Source: Aminobacter aminovorans (lineage in GTDB: Bacteria > Pseudomonadota > Alphaproteobacteria > Rhizobiales > Rhizobiaceae). From it: a stretch of DNA of 64,000 bases. Below are positions 30,701 to 37,753 of this stretch, piece by piece; positions within the stretch are counted from its first letter, which is position 1; every line of letters begins with the position of its first letter. The notes below the pieces were generated by a model, which made no database searches, had not been told where the DNA came from, and saw only the letters and a list, made by a program, of their open reading frames with translations. The position numbers and the translations under genes are program-made. Where the stretch lies: NCBI RefSeq assembly GCF_900445235.1, contig NZ_UFSM01000001.1, positions 310,001 to 374,000 of the forward strand. The letters run 5' to 3'.

Positions 30701-31504
30701 CAGGCCTATGGTTCCTGGGGCAGAACCGGCAGCGACGGCAACGCGGCAGCCTTCGGCCGGACCACCGGCGGCTTCATCGGCGGTCTCGATGCCGGCATCG
30801 GCGACAACCTTCGCGTCGGTACCTTCGCCGGTTTCAGCAATGGCAGCTTCGATGCCGACGACCGCGCGTCCTCGGGCGACAGCAGCGCCTACCATGCCGG
30901 TGTCTTTGCCGGCGGCCGGTGGCAGGCGTTCAGCCTGCGCGCCGGCGCCGCCTACAGCTGGAACCATATCGAAACCAGCCGCACCGTTGCCTTTGCCAAC
31001 TTCAAAGACAAGCTGACCGCCAGCTATGACGCCGGCATCACCCAGGTCTTCGGCGAGGCGAGCTACCGCCTGCAGACGGGCGACGCGATCGTCGAGCCCT
31101 TCGCAGCGCTTGCCTACATCAACGTCAAGACCGACGGCTTCACCGAAAAGGGCGGCCAGGCAGCGCTGAGGGCCGACGCCTCGACCGCCGAGACGACGTT
31201 CACGACGCTCGGCGTCAGGGCCAGCACCGACATCGCCATCCGCGGCATGGATGCCACGCTGCACGGCATGGCCGGCTGGCGCCACGCCTTCGGCGACGTC
31301 ACCCCGATGACCTCGGTCGCCTTCTCAGGCGGCGGCGCCTTCACCATCGCCGGCTCGCCGGTCGCCAAGGACGTGGCGATCGTCGAAGCCGGCCTCGACC
31401 TCGCGCTCACCCCTGATGCCAAGCTCGGCGTCACTTATGCCGGCCAGTTCGGTTCCGGCGTGGTCGACCAGAGCTTCAGGGCCAATCTCGGCGTGAGTTT
31501 CTGA
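21794..31504 (+). CDS. Giant autotransporter (type Va) with about 22 passenger repeats
   Basis: Secreted surface protein of about 3236 residues. A GTG start at 21794 with GGGGA seven bases upstream gives an extended signal region (hydrophobic core near 30-48, AAAQ cleavage near 54). Residues about 58-210 are extremely Gly-rich. The passenger, about 560-2725, holds roughly 22 units of the autotransporter-associated beta-strand repeat, with consensus like GTLTLTGxNTYTGGTTIxxGTL, predicting a long beta-helix. I saw no cysteine after the signal. A helical linker (about 2855-2960) and a C-terminal beta-barrel (from about 2965, MAFWGQAYGSW, ending in Phe) complete it. Adhesion or biofilm is the usual role of such proteins; here it is inferred. 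Confidence 0.9.
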   Translation: MSSIRSRNEAARHDHVTGDHCAPSRYGIYRAALLTCTALVAPLVMPAAVGPAAAQTTGADGGNGGNGSGTRAGGTGMGAVLASGGGGGAGGQSGNGQPSGTNGGNGGTNGFGGGGGGAADSGAGGGAGYNGAGGGGGGGGGGAGLVINSGNVTVSQSSTGGKGGKGGYGGVQIGGTSIAGGGGGGGGGSGIVIGGTSGSTTVTVGAGVFVRGGLGGEGEAGNSNGGPGGTLYPRDHGGGGSGGHGISVTDPNGATIIVNGDVSGVEGAAGGGWNGNRAASGASGVGIRGQNLNITIGTAGAIRRTLSGQDAIYITGGTNSINSLGSAPNQGTVQGAIHLDAGVTTISGTYSYGTRPTWVLIDGGAEMKVQGASSANNARSIYDLKNYGLVTVDTGRSLSLDMGTNFATMNIASGATLETTNGGVLNNGTINVADTGTVNAAGGWTNETGATLNFNGRGTLSGGWGQFVNRGTVNVKAGDVTASNVTFSNNGTLSLTGGNLTGIGELTNGAGGTIDISGGRTLSLATLTSTGGNAAGAGTIEASTAFNFNAGSYATKLTGTAVLNKIGAGTVTLTGTNTYTGGTNISGGTLSVASDASLGNGALSFSGGTLNATASFATGRDATLGASGAGLSADAGMTLTYNGLLSGAGALSTSGDGTVVLGAANTYAGGTAVNAGTLRLATGGSLLFGKDLSVAWGATFDLNGKAQTIGRLTGTGAVALGAGALTVGLGDVSSTFAGATSGSGSLAKVGSGLLTLTGANTHSGGTTVSGGQLQIGDGGASGSLAGNVELASSTTLSFNRAGTLTFGGVISGGGTVTMLGGGTTILAADNTYSNGTEIYSGTLQLGNGGTTGSVLGAISNYNGTLAVNRSDTYTLANSISGNGGFSQNGTGKTILTGTNSFLGGIAVNAGTLNVGNASALGSGSSAIDVAANATLEIDGEMSINTRALRLNGIGANGKGALHTVSGESSAMTRASLSGTALVLTEADTGIVFFGGVDGNGHRLTVNGSGRTGIWGLSGAGTELVKTGSGRLLMRGPSTHTGGTYIDGGTLEVDGSGGLGTGTVTFGGAATLHGANAWLENAFDLDAAATLDTDTYMLLNGAISGSGSLVKTGSGELTLNGVNSYSGGTTIAAGKLILGNGDPATLGSGAVVNNAMLVLNRDGDFTLGNSFSGTGTMEKYGYGTLTLSGPNTMSGTTSLFGGTLQIGDGTSGGGIGSNSVVALNDSTLAFNRSNQVTFNGILSGTGGLAQKGSGTTVLSGENSYTGTTSVIGGTLQVGDGATSGKLGSGNVQNAGTLSFNRSDIVTVANAISGTGTFEQVGSGTTILTGTSSYTGATRVSAGKLVVNGSIASSSSVTVDAGATIGGSGTIADTTIYGTLSAGNSPGTLTVDGDLTLDGGSTSVFELGKPGVVGGLTNDLVVVNGNLTLSGTLETPDAVTGYYRLFNFSGMVTGSFHTLPTDAFISTAVANQVNLLIRNNNQLLQFWDGSDTSGNGTVDGGTGTWNASNGNWTGAPGEATINAGWRGEVGVFAGTAGTVNAYGTLAFQGLQFSTDGYHLVGGILALSGNPHGNEKASFINTDNGVTATIGSVIADGDMTELDKFGLGTLILTGENTYTGKTTISSGTLQLGDGGTSGSVAGDIVNNSVLAFNRSDDALVIGGYIGGTGRVEQNGDGTTTLTSANYYTGGTTINAGTLQIGNGGSIKGDVLNNSRLVFNNTEANGEFAGDITGSGAVTLTGNSIVLMSGDISHSGGTTIDSGSVLQIGKSETSGTLSGNVSNSGTLAFDRSDDSSFDGDISGSGDFKKYGEGKLTLSGDSGGFDGIVYSLAGTLRLENSLAAGTGYIMMFGGALDYGADVELANIMTLQQDNTVLSVASGTATQSGVILSGGGVPRAVEKTGDGTLVVKAMQHGGPTTVSEGTLKAGNANAFDMTGAVTVKADATLDLDGYDQQIGSLAGAGSVTLGVARPLWGSPQEVTLTTGGNDASTIFSGSISGAGNLSKVGSGIFTLSGANSYTGKTWLDGGSLKAGAVNSFSSASAVEVATGTELDLDGFDQVIGSLAGAGTVSLGAGTLTTGGNNDWTDFSGVINGSGGLTKQGSGTFTLSGSNTYTGATKIDAGTLKAGAANTIASASAVSVASGATFDLDGHSQTIASLAGAGDVKLGAGTLTSGNGDDTEYQGVMSGTGGFTKQGNGKQTMSGESIYTGATSVKAGELQVNGKLGNTAITVDSGATLSGSGTVSGSVEVSDGGHIAPGAGKGTLTVGSLSLSSGANLDFELGAQSDRIDVNGNLILDGKLNVSGGNDFGAGVYRLINYGGSLTDNGMVIGTVPGAFQASDLTIQTQIAQQINLINTGGTALAFWDGGASGNLNNGTVDGGDGTWSAASGNWTRQDGAFNAPMTPQPGYAIFQGTAGTVTVDANQGAIAVTGMQFATSGYVIKGDAIGLHDAATTIRVGDGTVSSAGTVASIESELTGSGGLVKDDYGTLVLSGANSYTGGTTIKGGTLSISSDGNLGAASGGLTFVGGILTNTAAMTTDRDIELRLAGGTFDVKADLTASGTISGQGKLTKTGSETLTLTGTISAGTLQIGSGGTAGSIVGNVENNAVLAFNRSDLLTFAGAISGSGAVKQIGLGKTVLTGTNSYTGGTTISAGTLSGSATSFGSGAILNNAAFIIDQATDTSFANAINGTGSFTKSGNGALTLTGTSLLSGDTTVSTGKLSVNGSLAKSAVTVASGATLGGTGIVGKLTAQSGSIVNTGSSIGTLSVTGDASFAAGSTFQVDVDTTKSDRLSVAGKATLSGGTVQVLAGSGNYAPSTQYTILTAATGVLGQFTSVTSNLAFLTPTLTYTSNAVGLSLDRNDIKFTDIAATRNQFAAGGAADKLGNKHAIYKAIVNLDKDAARKAFDTLSGEVHASIGGMLVQDSRFLASAANDRIRAAFGDIGTAALPVMAYGPDGPEIAEATTERMAFWGQAYGSWGRTGSDGNAAAFGRTTGGFIGGLDAGIGDNLRVGTFAGFSNGSFDADDRASSGDSSAYHAGVFAGGRWQAFSLRAGAAYSWNHIETSRTVAFANFKDKLTASYDAGITQVFGEASYRLQTGDAIVEPFAALAYINVKTDGFTEKGGQAALRADASTAETTFTTLGVRASTDIAIRGMDATLHGMAGWRHAFGDVTPMTSVAFSGGGAFTIAGSPVAKDVAIVEAGLDLALTPDAKLGVTYAGQFGSGVVDQSFRANLGVSF
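22030..22360 (+). repeat. Glycine-codon-rich low-complexity segment of the autotransporter
   Basis: Dense GGC/GGT runs encode stretches of eight or more consecutive glycines in the N-terminal passenger. The simple-sequence character makes this region prone to length change by slippage. Confidence 0.8.
23491..29960 (+). repeat. Array of degenerate passenger repeats in the autotransporter gene
   Basis: I count about 22 units of roughly 55-105 codons, each opening with a GSGTLTLTGxNxYTGGTT-like strand pair. Three adjacent units (about 27530-28350) are close copies sharing LDLDGxxQxIGSLAGAG. A larger module with FWDGxxxxNGTVDGGxGTW occurs twice (about 26243 and 28871). One unit near 29520 lacks the NxYTGGTT part. 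Confidence 0.8.
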
Positions 31505-31513
31505 TCAGTCGGG

Positions 31514-31529
31514 GCGGCGGAGACGCCGC
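31514..31529 (+). terminator. Hairpin after the autotransporter stop
   Basis: GCGGCG (31514-31519) pairs with CGCCGC (31524-31529) across a GAGA loop, ten bases after the stop codon. There is no strong T run, so this is a weak terminator or 3'-end stabiliser. Confidence 0.35.
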
Positions 31530-31728
31530 TCCTACGATCTTCGCGTCATGCATTCATCCAGAAAATCACGGTAAGACTGGTGGCTCCAGCAGCTTGGCCT
31601 GTTAGGGGTCGTCTTGCATTTTCAAAGCCAGCTATCCGGTTACTGAAATCCATGACCCGACCATTTGTTGACAGGGTTCATCCGTCGTAGAAACGGCAAG
31701 GGCCTCCAAGACCAACAGGGAGTGTTGC

Positions 31729-32493
31729 ATGGCATGCCAGTGCGCTGATTTCTACGACGCGGAGTTGGCGCGGCATCATCCGCATCTGCTGGCCGCTGCC
31801 CGCGTCGGAACGTTCGACCGGGTGCTCGACATCGGTTGCGGCGCGGGCCAGACCACCCGCGAAGCCGCCCGTGCCGCGGCGAAGGCAAATGTGCTCGGCA
31901 TCGACATTTCAGCCGACATGCTCGAGATCGCACGGCAGCGTTCCGCGAAGGCACGGCTGGCGAATGTGGCGTTCGAACTGGGCGACGCGCAACATCACGA
32001 CTTCCCGGCTGCCGGCTTCGATCTGTGCATCAGCCGCTTCGGGGTGATGTTCTTTGCCGATCCTGCGGCGGCATTCGCCAACATCGCGCGGGCAATGCGC
32101 CCAGGCGCCCGTCTTGCCTGGATGGTGTGGCAAAGCCAGGATCGAAACCCATGGTCCGGCGCCATCAGACAGGCGCTGGCTCCAGGAGCCGCCGTTGTCA
32201 CGGACGCCGGCAAAGCGTTTTCGCTTGGCGATCCCGCCATCGCCACGGAGCTCCTGAGCACGGCCGGCTTTGGCTTTGCCGAGGTGCGGGAGCCGGTCTT
32301 CTACGGGTCGGACGTGAATGCGGCGCTCGATGCGCTTGTCGGCCTTTACATGGTGAAGGACGCGCTTGCCGGCGCTGACGAACCACCTGAAAAGCCGCTC
32401 CAACGGCTGCGCAACCTGCTCGAGAAGCATATGACTGCCGAAGGTGTGATGTTCGACTCGCGTGCATGGATCATCAGCGCCGAGCAGCAATAG
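31729..32493 (+). CDS. Class I SAM-dependent methyltransferase
   Basis: A 254-residue methyltransferase with motif I VLDIGCGAGQTTRE, the ribose-binding acidic residue in LGIDISADML, and GDAQHHDFPAAGFDLCISRFGVMFF as the later strands, a pattern of the Methyltransf_11/UbiE-like small-molecule group. The start at 31729 follows AGGGAG. It is alone between the autotransporter and a stress protein, all on the + strand but widely spaced. The substrate is unknown. Confidence 0.85.
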   Translation: MACQCADFYDAELARHHPHLLAAARVGTFDRVLDIGCGAGQTTREAARAAAKANVLGIDISADMLEIARQRSAKARLANVAFELGDAQHHDFPAAGFDLCISRFGVMFFADPAAAFANIARAMRPGARLAWMVWQSQDRNPWSGAIRQALAPGAAVVTDAGKAFSLGDPAIATELLSTAGFGFAEVREPVFYGSDVNAALDALVGLYMVKDALAGADEPPEKPLQRLRNLLEKHMTAEGVMFDSRAWIISAEQQ

Positions 32494-32593
32494 CGGGCTG
32501 GGCTGTAAGCACGCGTCGCCCACTTAGGATCGCCGGCCAGATGGAACCTCCCGTGACGCCAGGGGTTGAACCTCCTTCAAGGAGACATTCACG

Positions 32594-33070
32594 ATGGCCG
32601 ACAAGAGAGAGTTCGAAGCGAAGTTCTGGAAATCGATACGTTCAGACATGACCGTGATGGTGAGTGTAGCTGGTATCGACTCACGCCCGATGACCGCGCA
32701 GTTCGATGGCGATCGCACGACCATCTATTTTTTCACGGCAAGCGACACCGAGCTTGCAGGCAAGCTGGCGCGGGCCAGGAAAGCCACGCTCGTCTACGCC
32801 TCCAAGAAGCATGACCTGTTTGCCACCGTCCATGGCACCCTCAGGATCGACAGCGACCGTGGCACGATCGATCGGCTGTGGAACCGCTTCGTGGCCGCGT
32901 GGTTCGAGAAGGGCAAGGATGATCCGAAGCTCAGGCTGCTGCGGTTCGAACCGGCAGACGCCCAGATTTGGCTCGACGCTTCCAGCCTCGTTGCCGGCGT
33001 CAAGATGTTCCTGGGCCTGGGTGACCCGAAGCAGGACTACAAGGACAGCGTGGCGAAAGTGCCACTTTAG
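32594..33070 (+). CDS. General stress protein, pyridoxamine-5'-phosphate-oxidase-like FMN-binding fold
   Basis: A 158-residue protein of the split-barrel flavin-binding family often called general stress protein 26. It shows [21 protein letters not shown], the core strand set that binds FMN, the [18 protein letters not shown] strand pair, and a conserved [16 protein letters not shown] stretch. The start at 32594 follows AAGGAGA. Such proteins are usually single-gene units induced by stress; no enzymatic activity is known with certainty. Confidence 0.87.
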   Translation: MADKREFEAKFWKSIRSDMTVMVSVAGIDSRPMTAQFDGDRTTIYFFTASDTELAGKLARARKATLVYASKKHDLFATVHGTLRIDSDRGTIDRLWNRFVAAWFEKGKDDPKLRLLRFEPADAQIWLDASSLVAGVKMFLGLGDPKQDYKDSVAKVPL

Positions 33071-33100
33071 CCAGCGAATTCGGGAAGCAATCGAAACGTC

Positions 33101-33177
<77 letters not shown>

Positions 33178-33369
33178 TCGTCGGCGAATTCGCGCCGAAC
33201 ACGCCCGGCGCACCGGACGACGCGCGTTCATAACCGATGCGGCGGCAAGCTTCAACGGGGGAAGTGGCAAATCGCAATGCCCAGACCGATCGGGTGTTGC
33301 GGCTATCGGTCGACTCAAGCAAGGCGCAATTGACGGCCACCCTTCCGGCATTGTCTAACGCCCTCAGAC

Positions 33370-33957
33370 ATGTTCACGCTCGCTCACCCCGCAACCTTCG
33401 CCCAGGACATCAAGAAGAGCCGGTTCCTGGCAACCGCCGCGCCTGTGGCGGACGAGGCGGCGGCGAAGGCGTTTATCGCTGCGAGTTCTGATGCCGGGGC
33501 CAATCACAATTGCTGGGCCTGGCGCTTCGGCCAGAGCTACCGCTTCAGCGATGACGGCGAGCCGAGCGGGACGGCGGGCAAGCCGATCCTGCAGGCGCTT
33601 GATGGCCAAAACCTCGACAATGTCGCCGTCGTCGTCACGCGCTGGTTCGGCGGCATCCTTTTGGGCAGCGGCGGGTTGGTACGAGCCTATGGCGGCACCG
33701 CGGCCGCCTGCCTGCGCAGTGCTGCCAAGACCGAGATCGTCATTACGGTCGAGGCAACAATCACCTGCGGCTTCGCCGATCTTGCGATCGTTCAGGCAAG
33801 GCTCGCGGCCCAGCCGGGCGTGCGCATCGTCGCCGAGACCTTCACCGCGACCGGCGCCGAGCTTGTGGTTGCGCTGCCCGTGGCTGACACGGCTGCGACC
33901 GCGCGGATGATAACCGACCTGACCAGCGGGCGAGCGATCGTCGCCCTGCCGGACTGA
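33370..33957 (+). CDS. YigZ/IMPACT family protein (UPF0029)
   Basis: A 195-residue two-domain protein of the YigZ/IMPACT family, homologous to the eukaryotic translation regulator IMPACT. The N-terminal UPF0029 domain has the signature GEPSGTAGKPIL and VVVTRWFGGILLGSGGLVRAY; the C-terminal ferredoxin-like domain shares features with elongation factor G. The cellular role in bacteria is not settled. It stands alone after the tRNA gene. Confidence 0.88.
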   Translation: MFTLAHPATFAQDIKKSRFLATAAPVADEAAAKAFIAASSDAGANHNCWAWRFGQSYRFSDDGEPSGTAGKPILQALDGQNLDNVAVVVTRWFGGILLGSGGLVRAYGGTAAACLRSAAKTEIVITVEATITCGFADLAIVQARLAAQPGVRIVAETFTATGAELVVALPVADTAATARMITDLTSGRAIVALPD

Positions 33958-34099
33958 CGCAGCCACGATACTTCAATCGATCAAGCGCGGCTAGACTTGT
34001 CGGCGGCCAAGAGGCACTGCTTCAGCTTGTGACGCGGTGCGCGCCCAGCGGGATGCGCAGGGACGGCCACCAAGGGCGTTCCCGCTCGCTGGAACAACG

Positions 34100-34173
34100 T
34101 TCCAGGAAAAGCGTGCAGTGGTGTTCCGTCCGGAATAGCGTAGCAACGGGAAATGAGGCTCCGCGATCCGAAG
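34100..34173 (+). repeat. Dispersed intergenic repeat, copy 1
   Basis: It shares TTCCAGGAAAAG, TTCCGTCCGGAAT and TCCGCGATxCGAAG, in the same order and with similar spacing, with the reverse complement of 53885-53988. This copy is shorter and has lost the outer hairpin. It lies just upstream of the cupin gene's ribosome site (TAGGAG at 34196). Confidence 0.65.
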
Positions 34174-34207
34174 AGAGAGCGGCCAGGCACGACCATAGGA
34201 GACCAGA

Positions 34208-34609
34208 ATGGAAATCAAACGCAGCGGTTCGCGTCCTTCGGCAACGCCCTCCCCCGACTATTTCACCGGCGCAGTGCGTCAGGATCCTGTTATCGAAGCG
34301 CCGGCGCCGGCGCGGCTGCGCGCCGTCACCGTCACCTTCGAACCGGGCGCACGCACGGCTTGGCACACGCACCCGCTCGGCCAGACGCTGGTCATAACCT
34401 CGGGTCTCGGTTGGGCACAGGTCTGGGGCGGCAAGGTCGAAGAGATCAGGACCGGCGACGTGGTCTGGTTCGCGCCCGGCGAAAAACACTGGCACGGTGC
34501 TTCCGCGACAACAGCCATGACCCACATCGCGCTGCAGGAAGCGCTCGACGGCCGCGCCGTCGACTGGCTCGAGCACGTCACGGATGATCAGTACAACGCG
34601 CCGGCGTGA
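34208..34609 (+). CDS. Cupin protein resembling manganese-dependent hydroxynitrile lyases
   Basis: A 133-residue single-domain cupin. Cupin motif 1 holds the metal ligands in [10 protein letters not shown] (His53, His55, Gln59), and motif 2 in PGEKHWHG gives His94. The H-H-Q-H metal set and the overall sequence resemble the bacterial cupin hydroxynitrile lyases described from Granulicella, which reversibly split mandelonitrile. Most such homologues are simply annotated as cupins. The start follows TAGGAG. It is convergent with the carboxypeptidase gene, 24 bases away, and preceded by a dispersed repeat. Confidence 0.8.
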   Translation: MEIKRSGSRPSATPSPDYFTGAVRQDPVIEAPAPARLRAVTVTFEPGARTAWHTHPLGQTLVITSGLGWAQVWGGKVEEIRTGDVVWFAPGEKHWHGASATTAMTHIALQEALDGRAVDWLEHVTDDQYNAPA

Positions 34610-34633
34610 GCCGCGCTGCGCCAACCAGCAAGG

Positions 34634-35677
34634 CTACTGGATTTCGCCCATCGGCACAGGCGCGTCGCCCTGCTGGATGGTCGCGGACGTGTCGACAGGC
34701 ATAGGCATGCCAGGGGCAGCGGGTGCCGGCAAGGGTGCTGCCAATGCGGTAGCCGCCGGTGCCGGGGTGAACAGTGAGGACGCCAGGCTGCCGCCGGCGG
34801 CCTGTGGCATGTAGCGGACGATCATTTCTTCGACCTGGGCGTTGCGCTTGCGCGCCGTGTCGCCGCCCATGACGACGATCACCAGCTTGCGGCCGTCGGC
34901 CTGCACGGAGGTGACGATGTTGAAGCCCGAGGCCCTGATATAGCCGGTCTTGATACCGTCGACGCCGTTGACCCGGCCGAGCAGGTCGTTATGGCCGCGG
35001 ATGCGCTTGCCGCGGAAATTGAAGTCGGTCGCCGAGAAGTAGTAGTAATTCTGCGGAAAATGCTTGCGCAGCGCCATGCCGAGCACCGCCATGTCGCGCG
35101 CTGTGGTGCGCTGCTGCGGGTCGGGCAGGCCCGAGGCGTTGCGGAAGATGGTGCTGGTCATGCCGAGTTGACGCGCCTTTGCCGTCATCTGGCTGGCAAA
35201 ACCTGCTTCCGAACCGCCGAGATATTCGCCGACGGCCACCGCCACGTCATTGGCCGACTTGGTCGCAAGCGCCCGGATCGCCGATTCGAGCTCGATCTGC
35301 TCGCCACGCTTGAAGCCGAGCTTGGAGGGCGGCTGCGAGCGGGCGTTCTCCGACACCGGGATGAGCGTCGTCTTGGAGACGCGCCCCTGCTGCATCGCCT
35401 CGAAGGTCAGATACAGCGTCATCATCTTGGTCAGCGAGGCGGGATAGCGGGGTGCCGTCGAATAGGCCTGGTAGAGGGTGCGCCCGTTGGAGGCGTCGAC
35501 GACTATGGCGGCGAACTTATCGGGCGCCGCGGCTGGCGGCGCAACATTCAGCGTCTCGGATGTGGCGCAGCCAGCGACAAGAGTTATCACCGCAAGCAGT
35601 GCCACGACATTGCGCCACAGCCCAGAAAACCGGGGGTGTCCGAGAGGCAGCAAAATCGAGTGGGTCTGAGCTAACAA
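34634..35677 (-). CDS. D-alanyl-D-alanine carboxypeptidase (penicillin-binding protein, S11 family), predicted lipoprotein
   Basis: Periplasmic serine peptidase that trims the terminal D-Ala from peptidoglycan stem peptides. The three penicillin-binding motifs are SLTK (residues 81-84), SAN (140-142) and KTG (242-244). I place the start at the TTG at 35677, which has AGG upstream and gives a compact signal; a GTG at 35758 would add 27 residues. The signal ends in LVAGC, a lipobox, so the protein is probably a lipoprotein (Cys37), unlike the usual DacA anchored by a C-terminal helix. The C terminus is Ala/Pro-rich without an amphipathic anchor. Confidence 0.88.
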   Translation of the reverse strand: MLAQTHSILLPLGHPRFSGLWRNVVALLAVITLVAGCATSETLNVAPPAAAPDKFAAIVVDASNGRTLYQAYSTAPRYPASLTKMMTLYLTFEAMQQGRVSKTTLIPVSENARSQPPSKLGFKRGEQIELESAIRALATKSANDVAVAVGEYLGGSEAGFASQMTAKARQLGMTSTIFRNASGLPDPQQRTTARDMAVLGMALRKHFPQNYYYFSATDFNFRGKRIRGHNDLLGRVNGVDGIKTGYIRASGFNIVTSVQADGRKLVIVVMGGDTARKRNAQVEEMIVRYMPQAAGGSLASSLFTPAPAATALAAPLPAPAAPGMPMPVDTSATIQQGDAPVPMGEIQ

Positions 35678-35890
35678 GAAAGAACCTGTCGGTGATCGCC
35701 AAAATTGGGCTTTGTCACATGTCGGCCGGCAACAACAGCCGAAAACTACAGAACGCACGCCATTCCGTCCATTTGGTCGGACGCACCAGATGCATGTTGC
35801 GCCGGCGGTGTTGAATATTGGTTACACCCGCCGGCTTGCGCGAAGGATGCCAAATCGGCTCTGTTGGGCCATGCAGCGGGGTGATTTGGC

Positions 35891-36982
35891 ATGAGCGAAC
35901 ATGGTTTCCGGGCCGAGGGCATTTCAGCCGCGCTCGACCTTGCCGTCGGCCACATTGCCGATTTCGCCATCACAAGCGGCGGACGCACGCTGAAGCCGCT
36001 GCACCGCGCAGCCTGGATCGACCGCCAAGACTTGCCTGAAGGCCTGCCCAAGGGTGTCGTCAGGCTGTCAGGCGATTTCCTGTGTGCACCGTTTTCGCGT
36101 AGCGACGTCGAGGCAGCGCCGCTGCATGGCTGGCCGGCCAACAGCGCCTGGGATCTCGTCGCCGACCAAGCCATCCCAGGCGGCCACAGCGTAAGCTTCC
36201 GGCTCCGGCACAAGGTGATGGGGGCCACCGTCGACAAGACGCTCGTCCTGCGCGACGGCCACCCGTTCCTGTACCAGGAGCACACATTTACCGGCGGATC
36301 GGGGGCAATCTCGGTCGCCCATCACCCGATGACCGAGATGGCCGCGGGCGGCCGCCTCGCTTTTTCGCCGAAGCGTTTGGCTGTGACCCCGCCCGATGTG
36401 ACCGAGCCCGATCCGCTACGGGGCGCCCATCTGCTTGCTTACCCTGCCCGCAGCGACGACCTCACCAGCTTCCCGGCCGCCGATGGCGGGCAGACCGACC
36501 TCACCTGTTACAGTGCCGTGCGCCGGCACGAGGATTTCGTCACCCTGGTCGAGGCCGATCACGGCGGCATGGGCTGGACGGCGGTGGCGCGCAAGGCCGA
36601 GGCCGATGTCGTCCTGGTGCTGAAGAACCCGGCCGAGCTGCCCGTCACCATGCTGTGGATCAGCAATGGCGGCCGCTATTATGCGCCATGGAACGGCCGC
36701 CACGGCGTCCTGGGCATCGAGGACGGGCGCTCGGCAATCGGCCATGCAGCATCCCTCGGCGACAACTGGCTGAAGCAGGAAGGCATAGAGACAGCCTTTG
36801 GGCTGGGTGGCCGCGTCGCCTTCCGCCAGATCGTCGGCGCGATGCCGCTGGATGGCGGTGATCCGCCATCGCAGGTCGAAGCCCTGCCGGGCCGCTTGCA
36901 GCTCACCTTCGCCGATGGCGGCCGGCGGGAGGCGCCGTTCGACGAAACATTCCTGCGGATCGGCCAGCCGATCTTGAAGTGA
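35891..36982 (+). CDS. Uncharacterised protein with galactose-mutarotase-like pattern
   Basis: A 363-residue cytoplasmic protein, all-beta in character, with features of the aldose-1-epimerase/mutarotase superfamily: early ITSGGRTLKPLHRAAW, a central HHPMTEM, and a late WISNGGRYYAPWNGRHGVLGIED. I cannot assign an enzyme activity, and the classical catalytic His/Glu pair is not certain by eye. It starts 17 bases after an upstream stop region and precedes a P-loop kinase gene by 66 bases on the same strand, so a sugar-linked role with that kinase is conceivable (inference). Confidence 0.7.
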   Translation: MSEHGFRAEGISAALDLAVGHIADFAITSGGRTLKPLHRAAWIDRQDLPEGLPKGVVRLSGDFLCAPFSRSDVEAAPLHGWPANSAWDLVADQAIPGGHSVSFRLRHKVMGATVDKTLVLRDGHPFLYQEHTFTGGSGAISVAHHPMTEMAAGGRLAFSPKRLAVTPPDVTEPDPLRGAHLLAYPARSDDLTSFPAADGGQTDLTCYSAVRRHEDFVTLVEADHGGMGWTAVARKAEADVVLVLKNPAELPVTMLWISNGGRYYAPWNGRHGVLGIEDGRSAIGHAASLGDNWLKQEGIETAFGLGGRVAFRQIVGAMPLDGGDPPSQVEALPGRLQLTFADGGRREAPFDETFLRIGQPILK

Positions 36983-37048
36983 CGCCGCCGCCGCCTCATT
37001 TTTGACGGGTGCGGCGGCAGAATGTCATCGAAACCATCGGGGAGATCC

Positions 37049-37657
37049 ATGTCCGAAATCGCCCACATCGCCGCAACCCTGTTCAAGCGCGCCCATCATG
37101 CCGAGCGCTTCGTGATCGGCATCGCCGGACCGCCCGGATCTGGCAAGTCTACCTTGTCGGCGGCGCTGCACGACGTGCTGCCCGAAGGCTCAGCCGCGGT
37201 GGTGCCGATGGACGGCTTCCACTTCGACGACGCGGTACTGGCAAAGCGCGGCCTCAGTGAACGCAAAGGCGCGCCCGAGACTTTCGACTTTGCCGGCTTC
37301 GAAGTTCTGCTCAAGCGCCTGCGCGCCGCCGAGCCCGACATCGCCATCCCGGTCTTCGACCGCAGCATCGAGTTGTCGCGTGCGGCGGCGGACATCGTCT
37401 CGGCCGACGTCAAGTTCATCCTCGTCGAGGGCAACTACCTGCTGCTCGACGAGGAGCCCTGGCAACGGCTGCATCAGCTGTTCGACTTCACTATCTTCGT
37501 CGATGTGCCGCGCGAGGAGCTGGAGCGGCGGCTGGTCGAGCGCTGGCGCCAGCATGGCCGCTCGGACGCCGACGCGCGCAACTGGATCGACAGCAACGAC
37601 ATGCCCAACATCGATCGCGTGCTCGCCGCGCGACGCAAGGCCGATCTGGTGATCTGA
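37049..37657 (+). CDS. P-loop kinase of the uridine/pantothenate kinase family (FrcK-like)
   Basis: A 202-residue NTPase with Walker A GPPGSGKST (residues 27-35), the DGFHFDDAVL motif typical of pantothenate/uridine kinase relatives, and the VEGNYLLLDEEPW segment. Rhizobial members include FrcK from the fructose transport operon and YggC-like proteins, with no confirmed substrate. The start at 37049 follows GGGGAG; an in-frame ATG at 37022 is less well placed. No sugar transporter is adjacent. Confidence 0.82.
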   Translation: MSEIAHIAATLFKRAHHAERFVIGIAGPPGSGKSTLSAALHDVLPEGSAAVVPMDGFHFDDAVLAKRGLSERKGAPETFDFAGFEVLLKRLRAAEPDIAIPVFDRSIELSRAAADIVSADVKFILVEGNYLLLDEEPWQRLHQLFDFTIFVDVPREELERRLVERWRQHGRSDADARNWIDSNDMPNIDRVLAARRKADLVI

Positions 37658-37753
37658 CCACAAGCGGAACCGAACCGCAGCATGCCCGTTGTCTCGCATC
37701 GGACGATTCGCAAATGCGCGTCCAGAAATTCACGAAACAGCGAGGCGACAGCA

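Noticed and set aside
28388..31285. Minus-strand open frame of 965 codons opposite the autotransporter
   Set aside because: High GC content with codon bias of the autotransporter gene leaves the opposite strand open; no family feature or ribosome site.
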